From the NCBI GenBank assembly GCA_964370625.1, contig CAYJKB010000046.1:1-16980 (forward strand): DNA of 16,980 bases. Direction: 5' to 3'. Position numbers and translations under genes: made by a program. This DNA is from CAYJKB01 sp964370625 (GTDB lineage: Bacteria; Bacillota; Clostridia; Oscillospirales; Butyricicoccaceae). The notes beneath the pieces were generated by a model. The model was not told where the DNA came from, did no database searches, and saw only the letters and a list, made by a program, of their open reading frames with translations. Numbering within the stretch: the first letter of the stretch is position 1; each line of letters opens with the position of its first letter. Positions 1-7,763 of the stretch are shown piece after piece.

Positions 1-104
1 CAAAACTTTATGCTTTAATCAAGATTTTTTAATAAATCCATGTATATTTCATTTTTAGTTGCAAAAAATATTTCATAGAAATCTAAATTTTAAGGAGAAT
101 ATAT

Positions 105-503
105 ATGAAAGAAATAACTGCTTTTTTAAATGAAAATAAATTTGGTAGTTTAGCAACTTGTAGAGGTTCTTCACCCGATGTGCGACCTCTTGAGCTACTT
201 TGTTCTGATGATGGGAAAATTTTATTTTATCTATCTGATAGCTCAGATGCTTATCGTGAAATCTGTAAAAATTCAAATATTTGTTATTGTGCAACAGATA
301 AAGATTATAATTATATCAAAGTTTCTGCAACTGCAAAAATATCTGATAATGTAAAAGATAAACAAAATGTATTAACCAATAGCTCTTTTGCTGACAAGGT
401 ATATCAAAATGATAGTCAACATATGAAAGTCTTTGAGCTTACTGAAGGCACTTGTATTCTTCATCGTTATATGGATGACGATGTGATAAAATCATCATTT
501 TAG
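105..503 (+). CDS. Pyridoxamine 5'-phosphate oxidase family protein (small FMN-binding split barrel)
   Basis: A 132-residue protein resembling the small single-domain members of the pyridoxamine-phosphate-oxidase-like split-barrel family, which bind FMN or a related flavin and are often of unknown substrate. The N-terminal pattern is typical: a short helix (residues 1-10), then the strand 'FGSLATC' and 'PDVRPLELL' (about residues 12-33), followed by 'GKILFYLSDSSDAYREICKNSNICYC', where the family usually places a phosphate-contacting stretch. It is short for the family and lacks the C-terminal PdxH signature, so it is unlikely to be true PdxH. AAGGAG at 92-97 lies 7 bases before the ATG and fixes the start. 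It is a single gene with no clear partner. A weak promoter (TTGCAA at 59-64 with a poor -10 near 82) is possible. Family call fairly sure; substrate unknown. Confidence 0.82.
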   Translation: MKEITAFLNENKFGSLATCRGSSPDVRPLELLCSDDGKILFYLSDSSDAYREICKNSNICYCATDKDYNYIKVSATAKISDNVKDKQNVLTNSSFADKVYQNDSQHMKVFELTEGTCILHRYMDDDVIKSSF

Positions 504-660
504 ACATTATTTTTGAAAATTTATTAATTATATACACCATCTTAACACATATTTCATATTGATATGTATAATAGTATATATACCCTCATATAAATAGATT
601 AATCTTATGTTATAATTTTTATAACATATTGATATATATAAATAAAAAGGTGGTGATAAT

Positions 661-759
661 ATGAGTATCAGAAATTACAATGAAAAAGAAAAAAGAGATC
701 GTCCTGATGTTGATGATTTAATTTTTGAAACAGAAATCCATGAAAAAAGCGAAAAGTAA
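661..759 (+). CDS. Small 32-residue hydrophilic protein, unrecognised
   Basis: The reading frame encodes 32 residues, beginning MSIRNYNEKEKRDRPDVDDL and ending in EKSEK. A good ribosome binding site (AAAGGTGGTGA at 646-656) lies 4 bases before the ATG, and a strong hairpin terminator starts 21 bases after the stop. A TATAAT at 567-572 with TTAACA at 542-547 (19-base spacer) could be its promoter, and a second TATAAT at 611-616 sits in a small palindrome (606-628). The peptide is charged throughout, with 17 of 32 residues Lys, Arg, Asp or Glu, and has no membrane segment, cysteine or signal peptide. I do not recognise it. The tight ribosome binding site, ORF and terminator arrangement argues for a real transcribed unit. 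It could also be a leader or a structured RNA with a chance ORF. Confidence 0.55.
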   Translation: MSIRNYNEKEKRDRPDVDDLIFETEIHEKSEK

Positions 760-780
760 ATAATTGATTTCAATACACTT

Positions 781-815
781 TCCACGCTATTTATAGCGTG
801 GATTTCTGTTTTTAT
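781..815 (+). terminator. Rho-independent terminator after the small ORF
   Basis: A perfect 9-bp stem (781-789 with 794-802, TCCACGCTA/TAGCGTGGA) with a TTTA loop is followed by a T-rich tract (803-815). It ends the 32-residue gene unit and insulates it from the trkA promoter downstream. Confidence 0.85.
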
Positions 816-855
816 GGACAAGTTATTTATATATCATCTAAAGTTTTAAAATATG

Positions 856-884
856 TTGAAAATTTTGTTTTTTTGGTGTATTAT
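856..884 (+). promoter_or_regulatory. Likely sigma-A promoter of the trkA-trkH-KAP operon
   Basis: TTGAAA at 856-861 and TATTAT at 879-884 are separated by exactly 17 bases, ending 37 bases before the trkA ATG. The match and spacing fit a vegetative promoter. No operator or riboswitch-like fold is apparent in the short leader. Confidence 0.7.
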
Positions 885-921
885 AGTGTATGTTAAACTT
901 ATAGATTTTAGGTGAATATAT

Positions 922-2280
922 ATGAAAATAATTATTGCTGGCGCAGGAAAAGTTGGAAAAAACTTGGCTGAGCAACTTAGTATAGAGAATCATGATATCG
1001 TTTTGATTGATAAAGATATTGTTAAATTAGAAAACCCATCAAATCAAATTGATATTCAAATTTTACATGGTAATAGTGCGACTGTAGAAATTTTAAAAGA
1101 AGCTGGTATTGCTGATTGTGATTTATTTTTAGCTGTAACTTCAAATGATGAGGTTAATTTGTTATGTTGTTTTTTAGCTCAAAAAATGGGTGCAAAACAT
1201 AATGTTGCACGTGTTAGAAATCCAGAATATACAGCTCAACTTGGTTTTATGCGTAAAGAACTTGGACTTAGTATGTATATAAATCCTGAACGCATTGCAG
1301 CCGATGAAATTTCTCGTATTCTTCGTGCACCTTCAGCTCTTAAAATTGATGTATTCTCACGTGGTAGAGTTGAAATTGTTAAAATTCGAGTTAAAGAAGG
1401 TGGAATTTTTGATAATATTAAATTATCTGATTTACAATCTGCTTTTAATAAAAAATTATTAGTGTGTGCTATAGAACGTGGTGAAGATGTTATTATCCCA
1501 AGCGGAAATAATGTTCTTCATGCTGAAGATAAAATTTCAATTATAGTTCCAGCAAGTGATGTATCTGAGATATTTAAAAAAGCTGGATTTATTAATGCAC
1601 AAATTAAAAGAGTTATGATTGTAGGCGGTGGAGTTACAGGTGTTTTCCTTGCTCGTCAACTTCTTAAAATGCATATTAATGTAAAAATTATTGAAAAAGA
1701 TATAAATCGCTGTCATCAACTTGCTGAATTATTACCTGATGCAATTGTTGTTTGTGGCGATGGAACTGAACATACTTTCCTTGAAAATGAAGGCATATTA
1801 CGAACAGATGCTGTGATTAGTCTTATGAATATTGATGAAGAAAATATAATTTTATCTATGTATGCTGCATCTAAAAGCAATGCAAAGGTTGTAACTAAGA
1901 TAAATCGTCCTGATTTTGTTTCAATGGCAAAGAATTTAAATGTAGGATCTGTTATTTCTCCAAAATCTTTAACAGCTCAAATAATTCTACGTTATGTAAG
2001 AGCTGTTCAAAATTCTGTGGGCACAAATATGGAAAATTTATATAGAATAGTTGATGATAAAGTTGAAGCTTTAGAATTTTGGCTAAATAACAAAGATGCA
2101 ATTTATCTAAATCGTCCACTAAAAGAATTAGCATTAAAAAATGGTGTTCTTGTAGCATGTATTATTAGAAATGGTAAAGTTATTATCCCAAATGGTGATG
2201 AAAAACTTATTTATGATGATCATGCTGTAGTTGTAACTATGAGTGCAGGTTTCCAAGATTTTAGTGATATTTTTATTTAA
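922..2280 (+). CDS. trkA: Trk-type potassium uptake regulatory subunit TrkA
   Basis: A 452-residue cytoplasmic protein that forms the gating ring of the TrkH potassium channel/transporter and binds NAD(H) or ATP-type nucleotides. It has the full-length duplicated layout RCK_N - TrkA_C - RCK_N - TrkA_C. The first Rossmann motif is G7-A-G9-K-V-G12 with acidic D30 at the end of the second strand; the second is G235-G-G237-V-T-G240. TrkA_C-like segments lie near residues 135-220 and 370-452. The length is normal for a double-domain TrkA. TAGGTGA at 909-915 precedes the ATG. trkH follows after 51 bases on the same strand with no terminator between them, so the two are co-transcribed. Call very firm. 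Confidence 0.96.
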   Translation: MKIIIAGAGKVGKNLAEQLSIENHDIVLIDKDIVKLENPSNQIDIQILHGNSATVEILKEAGIADCDLFLAVTSNDEVNLLCCFLAQKMGAKHNVARVRNPEYTAQLGFMRKELGLSMYINPERIAADEISRILRAPSALKIDVFSRGRVEIVKIRVKEGGIFDNIKLSDLQSAFNKKLLVCAIERGEDVIIPSGNNVLHAEDKISIIVPASDVSEIFKKAGFINAQIKRVMIVGGGVTGVFLARQLLKMHINVKIIEKDINRCHQLAELLPDAIVVCGDGTEHTFLENEGILRTDAVISLMNIDEENIILSMYAASKSNAKVVTKINRPDFVSMAKNLNVGSVISPKSLTAQIILRYVRAVQNSVGTNMENLYRIVDDKVEALEFWLNNKDAIYLNRPLKELALKNGVLVACIIRNGKVIIPNGDEKLIYDDHAVVVTMSAGFQDFSDIFI

Positions 2281-2331
2281 AATAGCCTTAAATATTCTAA
2301 TGATTTAGTATAGAAAGCGATGTGTGTCTAA

Positions 2332-3789
2332 TTGAATTACCCTATGTTACTTTATTTTCTGGGTAAACTTTGTTATATTGAAGCTGGACTTTTAGTAGTT
2401 CCATTATTAACTGGGATTATTTATCGAGAAGAAGAATTATTTTCCTTTGGTATTACTATTATTATCACTTTAATTATCGGTTTGTGTTTACACAGAATTC
2501 CTAAAATAAAAAATAAAAAAATGTTTGCCAGAGAAGGGCTTGCCACTGTTGGACTTGCTTGGATTTTAATGTCATTCATCGGAGCATTACCATTTGTTAT
2601 AAGTGGTGTTATCCCCTCTTTTGTCGATGCATTTTTTGAAACTGTAAGTGGATTTACCACAACTGGTGCAAGTATTCTTACAGAAATCTCATCTTTGCCT
2701 CGAAGTATACTGCTATGGCGAAGTTTTACACACTGGATTGGTGGAATGGGTATATTAGTATTTATTCTTGCAATTGTTCCACTTGGCCAAGATAGCATGT
2801 CACATACTATGCATCTTTTACGTGCTGAAAGCCCAGGGCCTACTATAGAAAAATTATTACCCCGTATGAGATCTTCAACTGCTGTGCTTTATATGATTTA
2901 TATCGGGCTTACACTTCTTGAAGTGATTTTTCTTTTAATTGGTGGAATGCCTGTTTATGATAGTATTGTAAACTCTATGGCAACTGCTGGTACAGGTGGA
3001 TTTGCTGTTCTTAACAATAGCATTGCAGGTTATGATAGTTATTATCTTCAAAATGTAATTACTATCTTTATGTTACTTTTCGGTGTTAATTTCAATGCCT
3101 ATTTCTTGATTTTAATGGGCGATTTTAAAAAAGTACTTAAGATGGAAGAAGTTCGTTGGTATTTTGCCATTGTTGCCTTTTCAATTATTACAATTACAAT
3201 CAATATTTCTTCTATGTATCAAACAGCTTATGAGGCGTTTCATCACTCAGCTTTTACTGTATCTTCGATAATTACAACTACTGGCTTTGGCACAGAAGAT
3301 TTTAACTTGTGGCCAGAATATTCACGTATGTTGTTAGTTTTAATTATGTTTGTTGGTGCTTGTGCTGGCTCTACTGGTGGTGGTATTAAAGTTTCTCGTA
3401 TCATTATTTTAGTTAAATATGCTATGCGTGAAGTTTATAAAATGGTGCATCCTAGCACTGTTCGTGTTATTCAAATTGATAAAAAACGAATAGATAAATC
3501 TACTATTGAAAACGTCAATGTTTTCTTAACGACTTATTTAATTGTTTTTGTCATTTCTATTTTGCTCTTGTCTCTTGATGGGCTGGATATAACAACAACT
3601 GTATCAGCTGTTGTTGCCTGCCTGAATAACATCGGCCCTGGGCTTGAGCTTGTCGGCACAACAGGGAATTATTCTATGTTCTCTGATTTTGGCAAGATGT
3701 TATTATCACTTAATATGTTAATAGGTAGACTTGAAATTTTCCCAATACTTGCTTTATTTACTCCATCACTTTGGAAACGAAGAATGTAA
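2332..3789 (+). CDS. trkH: Trk potassium transporter membrane subunit TrkH
   Basis: A 485-residue integral membrane protein of the TrkH/KtrB superfamily, the pore-forming partner of TrkA for potassium import. All four selectivity-filter loops are visible: S106-G-F-T-T-T-G112, T218-A-G-T-G-G223, T315-T-T-G318-F-G, and N433-I-G435-P-G437. The segment 'GACAGSTGGGIKVSR' after the third loop is characteristic. The start is TTG at 2332, immediately after an in-frame TAA. An ATG at 2344 would cost four residues, but the N-terminus 'NYPMLLYFLGKL' matches how the family begins, so I keep TTG despite no clear Shine-Dalgarno; translation may be coupled to trkA. The KAP NTPase gene begins 36 bases after the stop, with no terminator between. 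Confidence 0.95.
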   Translation: MNYPMLLYFLGKLCYIEAGLLVVPLLTGIIYREEELFSFGITIIITLIIGLCLHRIPKIKNKKMFAREGLATVGLAWILMSFIGALPFVISGVIPSFVDAFFETVSGFTTTGASILTEISSLPRSILLWRSFTHWIGGMGILVFILAIVPLGQDSMSHTMHLLRAESPGPTIEKLLPRMRSSTAVLYMIYIGLTLLEVIFLLIGGMPVYDSIVNSMATAGTGGFAVLNNSIAGYDSYYLQNVITIFMLLFGVNFNAYFLILMGDFKKVLKMEEVRWYFAIVAFSIITITINISSMYQTAYEAFHHSAFTVSSIITTTGFGTEDFNLWPEYSRMLLVLIMFVGACAGSTGGGIKVSRIIILVKYAMREVYKMVHPSTVRVIQIDKKRIDKSTIENVNVFLTTYLIVFVISILLLSLDGLDITTTVSAVVACLNNIGPGLELVGTTGNYSMFSDFGKMLLSLNMLIGRLEIFPILALFTPSLWKRRM

Positions 3790-3825
3790 TTAAAAAATAA
3801 ATTTATTAGATTGGATGCTGTAACT

Positions 3826-5532
3826 ATGGAACAATCAAAAGGATTAAATGATAGACCAATTTCAAATTTAAGCGAAGATATTTTCGGTGTTAAGCAATAC
3901 ATAGATGGCTTACAGAATTTTATTTGTCATTGTAATACTCCAATGACAATTGCAATTCAAGGAAGCTGGGGAACTGGTAAAACTAGCTTTATGAACATGA
4001 TTAAAGGCGAAGATGATGAGAGAATTTTACCTGTGTGGTTTAATACTTGGCAATTTTCGCAGTTTAATCTAGGTGATAGTTTGCCTATCACGTTAATTGA
4101 TAAATTAATTTCTACTTTGCCTTATAAGAAAGGCAATGCCCAAAAGATAGTGCAAGGTTTAGCCAAATTATCAAAAATTATCTTACATAGTGCAAATGGT
4201 GTAGCTGTTAACTTTTTAGGTTCTGATATTAAAGAAGCTATTGAAGAAAATTCTGATAATCAAAATGTTGTTGAAATTATCACTGAATTAAAACGTGAAT
4301 TTCAGACTTTTATTAATGATAACACCGAACGAGGACAAAAAAGAGTTGTCATTTTTATCGATGATTTAGACAGATTAGAGCCTAAACGTGCTATAGAAGT
4401 GCTAGAAGTTTTGAAAATATTCTTAGATTGTGAAAATTGTGTTTTTGTTTTAGCCATTGATTATAACGTTGTTTGTAAAGGTATTAAACAAAAATATGGT
4501 GAAGATTTTGATGAAGATAAAGGCAAAAACTTTTTCGACAAAATTATTCAAGTTCCTTTTAAAATGCCTGTTATGCAATATCAAATTGATAAATATGTAC
4601 GAGCGAACTTACCTGAAATGATGTTAGATGATTCAAATATTAAAATTTATAAGGACTTAATTTATCAATCAATTGGCTATAACCCTCGTGGTATGAAACG
4701 TATTTTTAATGCTTTTTTACTACTTACAATGATTTATAATCAAGATGAATTAAATACCGCTCAAAGCCAGTTGATTTTATTTGCATTTCTTTGCCTTCAA
4801 TTATCTTATGAAGAAGTTTATAATTACATTATTAGCAATCATGAAAATATTATGACAAGTAAGCAAATTTCTGACTATTCTAAAGATAAAATTGATGATA
4901 CTGAACATTTTATATCTTCATTAGATGCTTTAACTGCTGAAGACCAAGAAAAAGCTAAAGATTTTTTCCAAACTCTTTGTCTTGCTATTTTAAATGGCGA
5001 AAGAAGTCTTTCGACGGAAAAAGAAGATATTCTTCAACGAGTATTAAGTGCTTCCATGACAACTGCTAATGCTATAAATCAGGGCGAAATTGATTTATCT
5101 ATCGAGAAAGAATATTCATATCGTAGTATTGATGAAGAAATTGATTTAACGAAATTCCCTACCGGTTGGGTTAAATGCAAGGTAAATAAAATTAAAATTT
5201 GTGATAATGAAATTGATGTTGCAAACTTTACAGATGTTGTCGCTCAGACTTTAAAATATTTTATAACAAATCATCGAGATAGATTTGAAGATGTTCATAA
5301 TCAGCCTGAAGAACATAAATTAAGCTCTTTCTTTTATGGTAAAAACGGAAAAGATGGGCCGCTATATTTTAAATCTTCAAAGCTAATTCCTGGCACTACA
5401 ATAAAGTTTGACACTAATAACGGCAACAAAGAAAAAATAAATTTATTAAAGAGATTGCTTACAGCAATGGAACTTCAACCCTCACAGTTACAGCTTAGTG
5501 TTAGATTTTTACTTCCAGAAACTGAAATTTAA
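3826..5532 (+). CDS. KAP-family P-loop NTPase
   Basis: A protein of 568 residues from the ATG at 3826 (an in-frame TTG at 3811 would add five; neither has a strong ribosome binding site). It opens with the usual KAP preamble 'DRPISNLSEDIFGVKQYIDGLQNFI', then Walker A G46-S-W-G-T-G-K52-T-S and, after an insert of about 120 residues, Walker B 'VVIFIDDLDRLEP' with D179-D180-L-D182-R. KAP proteins are STAND-like ATPases, often with two membrane helices inserted between Walker A and B. Here the insert (about residues 85-135) is only mildly hydrophobic, so this looks like a soluble form. The C-terminal 170 residues are not recognised. It directly follows trkH and a terminator follows it, so it shares the potassium operon. 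The cellular role is unknown; some KAP relatives act in phage exclusion, but nothing here proves that. Confidence 0.88.
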   Translation: MEQSKGLNDRPISNLSEDIFGVKQYIDGLQNFICHCNTPMTIAIQGSWGTGKTSFMNMIKGEDDERILPVWFNTWQFSQFNLGDSLPITLIDKLISTLPYKKGNAQKIVQGLAKLSKIILHSANGVAVNFLGSDIKEAIEENSDNQNVVEIITELKREFQTFINDNTERGQKRVVIFIDDLDRLEPKRAIEVLEVLKIFLDCENCVFVLAIDYNVVCKGIKQKYGEDFDEDKGKNFFDKIIQVPFKMPVMQYQIDKYVRANLPEMMLDDSNIKIYKDLIYQSIGYNPRGMKRIFNAFLLLTMIYNQDELNTAQSQLILFAFLCLQLSYEEVYNYIISNHENIMTSKQISDYSKDKIDDTEHFISSLDALTAEDQEKAKDFFQTLCLAILNGERSLSTEKEDILQRVLSASMTTANAINQGEIDLSIEKEYSYRSIDEEIDLTKFPTGWVKCKVNKIKICDNEIDVANFTDVVAQTLKYFITNHRDRFEDVHNQPEEHKLSSFFYGKNGKDGPLYFKSSKLIPGTTIKFDTNNGNKEKINLLKRLLTAMELQPSQLQLSVRFLLPETEI

Positions 5533-5540
5533 TATATTTT

Positions 5541-5590
5541 ATCCCAGTGGTTTATGCAAATAGTATAAATCACTGGGATTTCTTTTGTCA
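5541..5590 (+). terminator. Rho-independent terminator of the trkA-trkH-KAP operon
   Basis: A 15-bp stem (5541-5555 with 5565-5579, one G-T pair) has a 9-base loop and is followed by TTCTTTTGTC and a further T run. It lies 8 bases after the KAP NTPase stop. Confidence 0.88.
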
Positions 5591-5604
5591 TTTTTTCTAT
5601 TTTT

Positions 5605-5640
5605 AGATACCTTGACAGACGAGGTATCTTTGTGTATTAT
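5605..5640 (+). promoter_or_regulatory. padR operon promoter embedded in a palindromic operator
   Basis: TTGACA (5612-5617) and TATTAT (5635-5640) are spaced by 17 bases, a near-consensus promoter. The -35 box is straddled by a perfect inverted repeat, AGATACCT at 5605-5612 and AGGTATCT at 5622-5629, with 9 bases between the arms. A dimeric repressor bound here would block RNA polymerase. The first gene of the operon encodes a PadR-type regulator, so autoregulation is the simplest reading (inference). Confidence 0.78.
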
Positions 5641-5660
5641 ATAACTAAGGAAACTACTAC

Positions 5661-5669
5661 AGGAGGTGA
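5661..5669 (+). promoter_or_regulatory. Ribosome binding site that sets the padR start
   Basis: AGGAGGTGA is a full-strength Shine-Dalgarno sequence 4 bases before the ATG at 5674. An upstream in-frame GTG at 5632 overlaps the -10 region and can be excluded as the start. Confidence 0.85.
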
Positions 5670-5673
5670 CACA

Positions 5674-6009
5674 ATGCTTATTATCTCTGATGTAATTCGT
5701 GGATATACAGACAGCATTATTTTAGCACAACTATGCAAAAAAGATAGCTATGGTTATGAAATAAATAAGATAATTCAGCAAGAAACAAATAATGAATTTG
5801 AACTTAAAGAGGCTACTTTATACACAGCGTTTAGGCGACTTGAACAAGGTGGATATATCATTTCTTATTGGGGTGATGAAAACACTGGTGCACGACGACG
5901 CTATTATACAATAACTGAAGCTGGTAGAGTTTTATATTCTGAAAATCATGAAGATTGGCAAAGGGCGAAAAAAATGATTGATTCATTGCTAAGTCCTGCA
6001 GAAATTTAA
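5674..6009 (+). CDS. PadR-family transcriptional regulator
   Basis: A 111-residue winged-helix DNA-binding protein. Family marks are 'ILAQLCKKDSYGYEI' near residues 17-29, the recognition region 'LKEATLYTAFRRLEQGGYI' at about 44-62, and the wing 'GARRRYYTITEAG' at about 72-84. It has the short C-terminus of the group-2 (LmrR-like) PadR class. It is followed 17 bases later by a permease-prefix-domain membrane protein and then a DUF4097 protein, a recurrent Bacillota trio in which the PadR protein represses its own operon. The palindrome over the -35 box is the likely target. The inducing signal is unknown; relatives respond to cell-envelope stress or small hydrophobic molecules. Confidence 0.93.
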   Translation: MLIISDVIRGYTDSIILAQLCKKDSYGYEINKIIQQETNNEFELKEATLYTAFRRLEQGGYIISYWGDENTGARRRYYTITEAGRVLYSENHEDWQRAKKMIDSLLSPAEI

Positions 6010-6026
6010 CAATAGGAGAAATTTAT

Positions 6027-6707
6027 ATGAATTCAAAAATTAATAACTATGTCGAAGTTTTATTTTCTGACATACCTGTTAACAAAAAATCAAGTGAACT
6101 TAAAGAAGAAATGTTATCAAATATGAACGAAAGATTTAATGACTATATTTCCGAGGGCAAAAGCGAAAATCAAGCGTATAGCATGGTCATTTCCAGCTTA
6201 GGTGATGTAGATGAAATGCTAGCAGAGGTTATGCCTGACGAAAAGTTTAAAAATGAGGCTACTTTCTTCAGAAATCGCAGAGCAAAAAACACAGCAATTT
6301 CAACAATATTATTTATTTTAGCTCCACTTTCGCTGCTTTTCATAGGTGTAATTGGCGAGACTTTAAATATTGATGATGAAATAATTGGACTACTTGCAAT
6401 TTCCATGCCAGTTATACTTATTGCTATTTCAATTGGACTTATAGTTTATACTAAAATGTCTGCACCACCTGAATATCAAAGTTATAATCAACATATTGAA
6501 ATACAAACAGAAAAATATAATGAAAAAAAGCATAATAAAAAAATTCGCAAAGAAATAATGTCAATTTACTGGATGGTAGTTACTTTAATTTATCTTATAA
6601 TAAGTTTTATTAGTGGCGATTGGAGTTTTACTTGGATTATTTGGATAATTGCATTAATAGTTGAAAGTATAATTGAAACCATACTAAAAATGAGGGATTA
6701 CAAATGA
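6027..6707 (+). CDS. Permease-prefix-domain (DUF1700-like) membrane protein
   Basis: A 226-residue protein. The N-terminal 80 residues are soluble and helical, with 'SELKEEMLSNMNERFNDYISEGKSENQAYSMVISSLGD' at about 23-60, the pattern of the permease prefix / DUF1700 domain (an amphipathic helix, then 'A...ai..lGd.de'). Four hydrophobic segments follow at roughly 90-109, 119-142, 180-197 and 199-217, with a charged Lys/Glu-rich cytoplasmic loop at 160-178. GGAGAA precedes the ATG. The stop overlaps the next start by four bases (ATGA), so translation of the two is coupled. It is thought to act with the adjacent PadR and DUF4097 proteins in envelope sensing; the biochemical role is unknown. Confidence 0.85.
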   Translation: MNSKINNYVEVLFSDIPVNKKSSELKEEMLSNMNERFNDYISEGKSENQAYSMVISSLGDVDEMLAEVMPDEKFKNEATFFRNRRAKNTAISTILFILAPLSLLFIGVIGETLNIDDEIIGLLAISMPVILIAISIGLIVYTKMSAPPEYQSYNQHIEIQTEKYNEKKHNKKIRKEIMSIYWMVVTLIYLIISFISGDWSFTWIIWIIALIVESIIETILKMRDYK

Positions 6708-7531
6708 ACACAAAATCATATTTAAAAATCAAACTAGCTTTATTAATCACATTACTTATTGCCATAATTGGTATTTTTGGCTCTTGGATGTTATCAGATG
6801 TATTTTTTTCTGATAGTTCTAATGCAGATATAATTAATGATAGTAAAATTTACACCTTTGACAATATATCAGAGATTAATATTGATACTTTTGATTTAGA
6901 TATTATTGTTAAAGAAGTAAGCTCTGACAAAACTACTATTACAGTTACAGGCGAACGTTTAGCGCAAACAAGCGATGATGTTTTTCAATCAGACTCTACA
7001 CTTTATTTTGCACAAGACAATGAACGCACCTTCCCATTTTTCTGGGGTGCTGATGTTGTAAATAGACGTGGCTTAGTAACTATTGAAATTCCCGTTGGAA
7101 CAGTTCTTGATTGTGAATTATATACTGTTGATGGTGAAATTACTGTTGATACTGAAACAATTGGTGATTTAACAGTTAATTCTGTAAGTAGTGACATTAA
7201 AGTTTATTCTACTGGCGATGAATTAAACGTTGATACTGTTAATAGTTCTATTTATTCTTATTCTGTTTTTAATAAAATCGAAATCAATGGTGTTGATGGA
7301 GATAGTTATCTTGTTGCAAATCAAGATACTAGAGATATTTCAATTGATAATGTAAATGCTGATACTATAATCGAATTTGATGGCGTAATAAGCTATGAAA
7401 TAGATGCTGTTTCTTTAGGTGGCGACACAATATCTGCTTATGACATTACTCCAAGTGCTGATGGACAGCTTGAAATTGAAATTAATACTTTAAGTGGCGA
7501 TTTAATACTTGAAGATTGGACAGATAATTAA
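6704..7531 (+). CDS. Membrane-anchored DUF4097-family protein
   Basis: A 275-residue protein with an uncleaved signal anchor at about residues 10-32 (basic start MNTKSYLKIK, then a long hydrophobic run) and an extracellular part rich in Asp, Asn, Ser, Thr, Ile and Val. The repeated short strands ('EINIDTFDLDIIVKEV', 'GEITVDTETIGDLTVNSVSSDIKVYS', 'ISIDNVNADTIIEFDGVISYEIDAVS') fit the right-handed beta-helix of DUF4097. It is the third gene of the padR operon, with a four-base overlap with its upstream neighbour and a strong terminator 27 bases after its stop. The family occurs in envelope-stress operons; no enzyme motif is visible. Confidence 0.85.
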   Translation: MNTKSYLKIKLALLITLLIAIIGIFGSWMLSDVFFSDSSNADIINDSKIYTFDNISEINIDTFDLDIIVKEVSSDKTTITVTGERLAQTSDDVFQSDSTLYFAQDNERTFPFFWGADVVNRRGLVTIEIPVGTVLDCELYTVDGEITVDTETIGDLTVNSVSSDIKVYSTGDELNVDTVNSSIYSYSVFNKIEINGVDGDSYLVANQDTRDISIDNVNADTIIEFDGVISYEIDAVSLGGDTISAYDITPSADGQLEIEINTLSGDLILEDWTDN

Positions 7532-7558
7532 TCTTATTTTTTTCTATAATTTTACAAA

Positions 7559-7596
7559 AATGCTGTAATCTGTTGATTACAGCATTGTCTTTTTTT
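7559..7596 (+). terminator. Rho-independent terminator of the padR operon
   Basis: A perfect 12-bp stem, 7559-7570 with 7575-7586 (AATGCTGTAATC/GATTACAGCATT), has a TGTT loop and is followed by GTCTTTTTTT. Confidence 0.95.
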
Positions 7597-7689
7597 ACCT
7601 AAATTTGAAGATAAATACAAAAGTATACCATTTTTGTAATTGTTTACTTAATAGACACAAAAAGTTCATCAAATTCCCTGGTAAATCGC

Positions 7690-7718
7690 TTGAATTGCCT
7701 TTTTAATAGTAGTATAGT
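7690..7718 (+). promoter_or_regulatory. Likely promoter of msrAB
   Basis: TTGAAT at 7690-7695 and TATAGT at 7713-7718 are separated by 17 bases, 45 bases before the ATG. A small inverted repeat at 7616-7638 (TACAAAA/TTTTGTA) upstream could be a regulatory site but is AT-rich enough to be chance. Confidence 0.6.
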
Positions 7719-7747
7719 TAACTTAAAGAAAGAATTATATTTATGTC

Positions 7748-7756
7748 AAAGGAGGT
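7748..7756 (+). promoter_or_regulatory. Ribosome binding site that sets the msrAB start
   Basis: AAAGGAGGT ends 7 bases before the ATG at 7764. The in-frame ATG at 7743 lies upstream of this site and has no ribosome binding site of its own, so 7764 is the start. Confidence 0.85.
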
Positions 7757-7763
7757 CAATGTA

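Noticed and set aside
73..294. Minus-strand ORF of 73 residues at the left end
   Set aside because: It overlaps the well-supported split-barrel gene at 105-503; it is an AT-rich antisense frame without a ribosome binding site.
2421..2798. Minus-strand ORF of 125 residues opposite trkH
   Set aside because: It overlaps selectivity-filter coding sequence of trkH on the other strand and has no recognisable domain.
5632..5673. Upstream GTG start for padR adding 14 residues
   Set aside because: The GTG lies within the promoter spacer and next to the -10 box, and the strong AGGAGGTGA is placed for the ATG at 5674.
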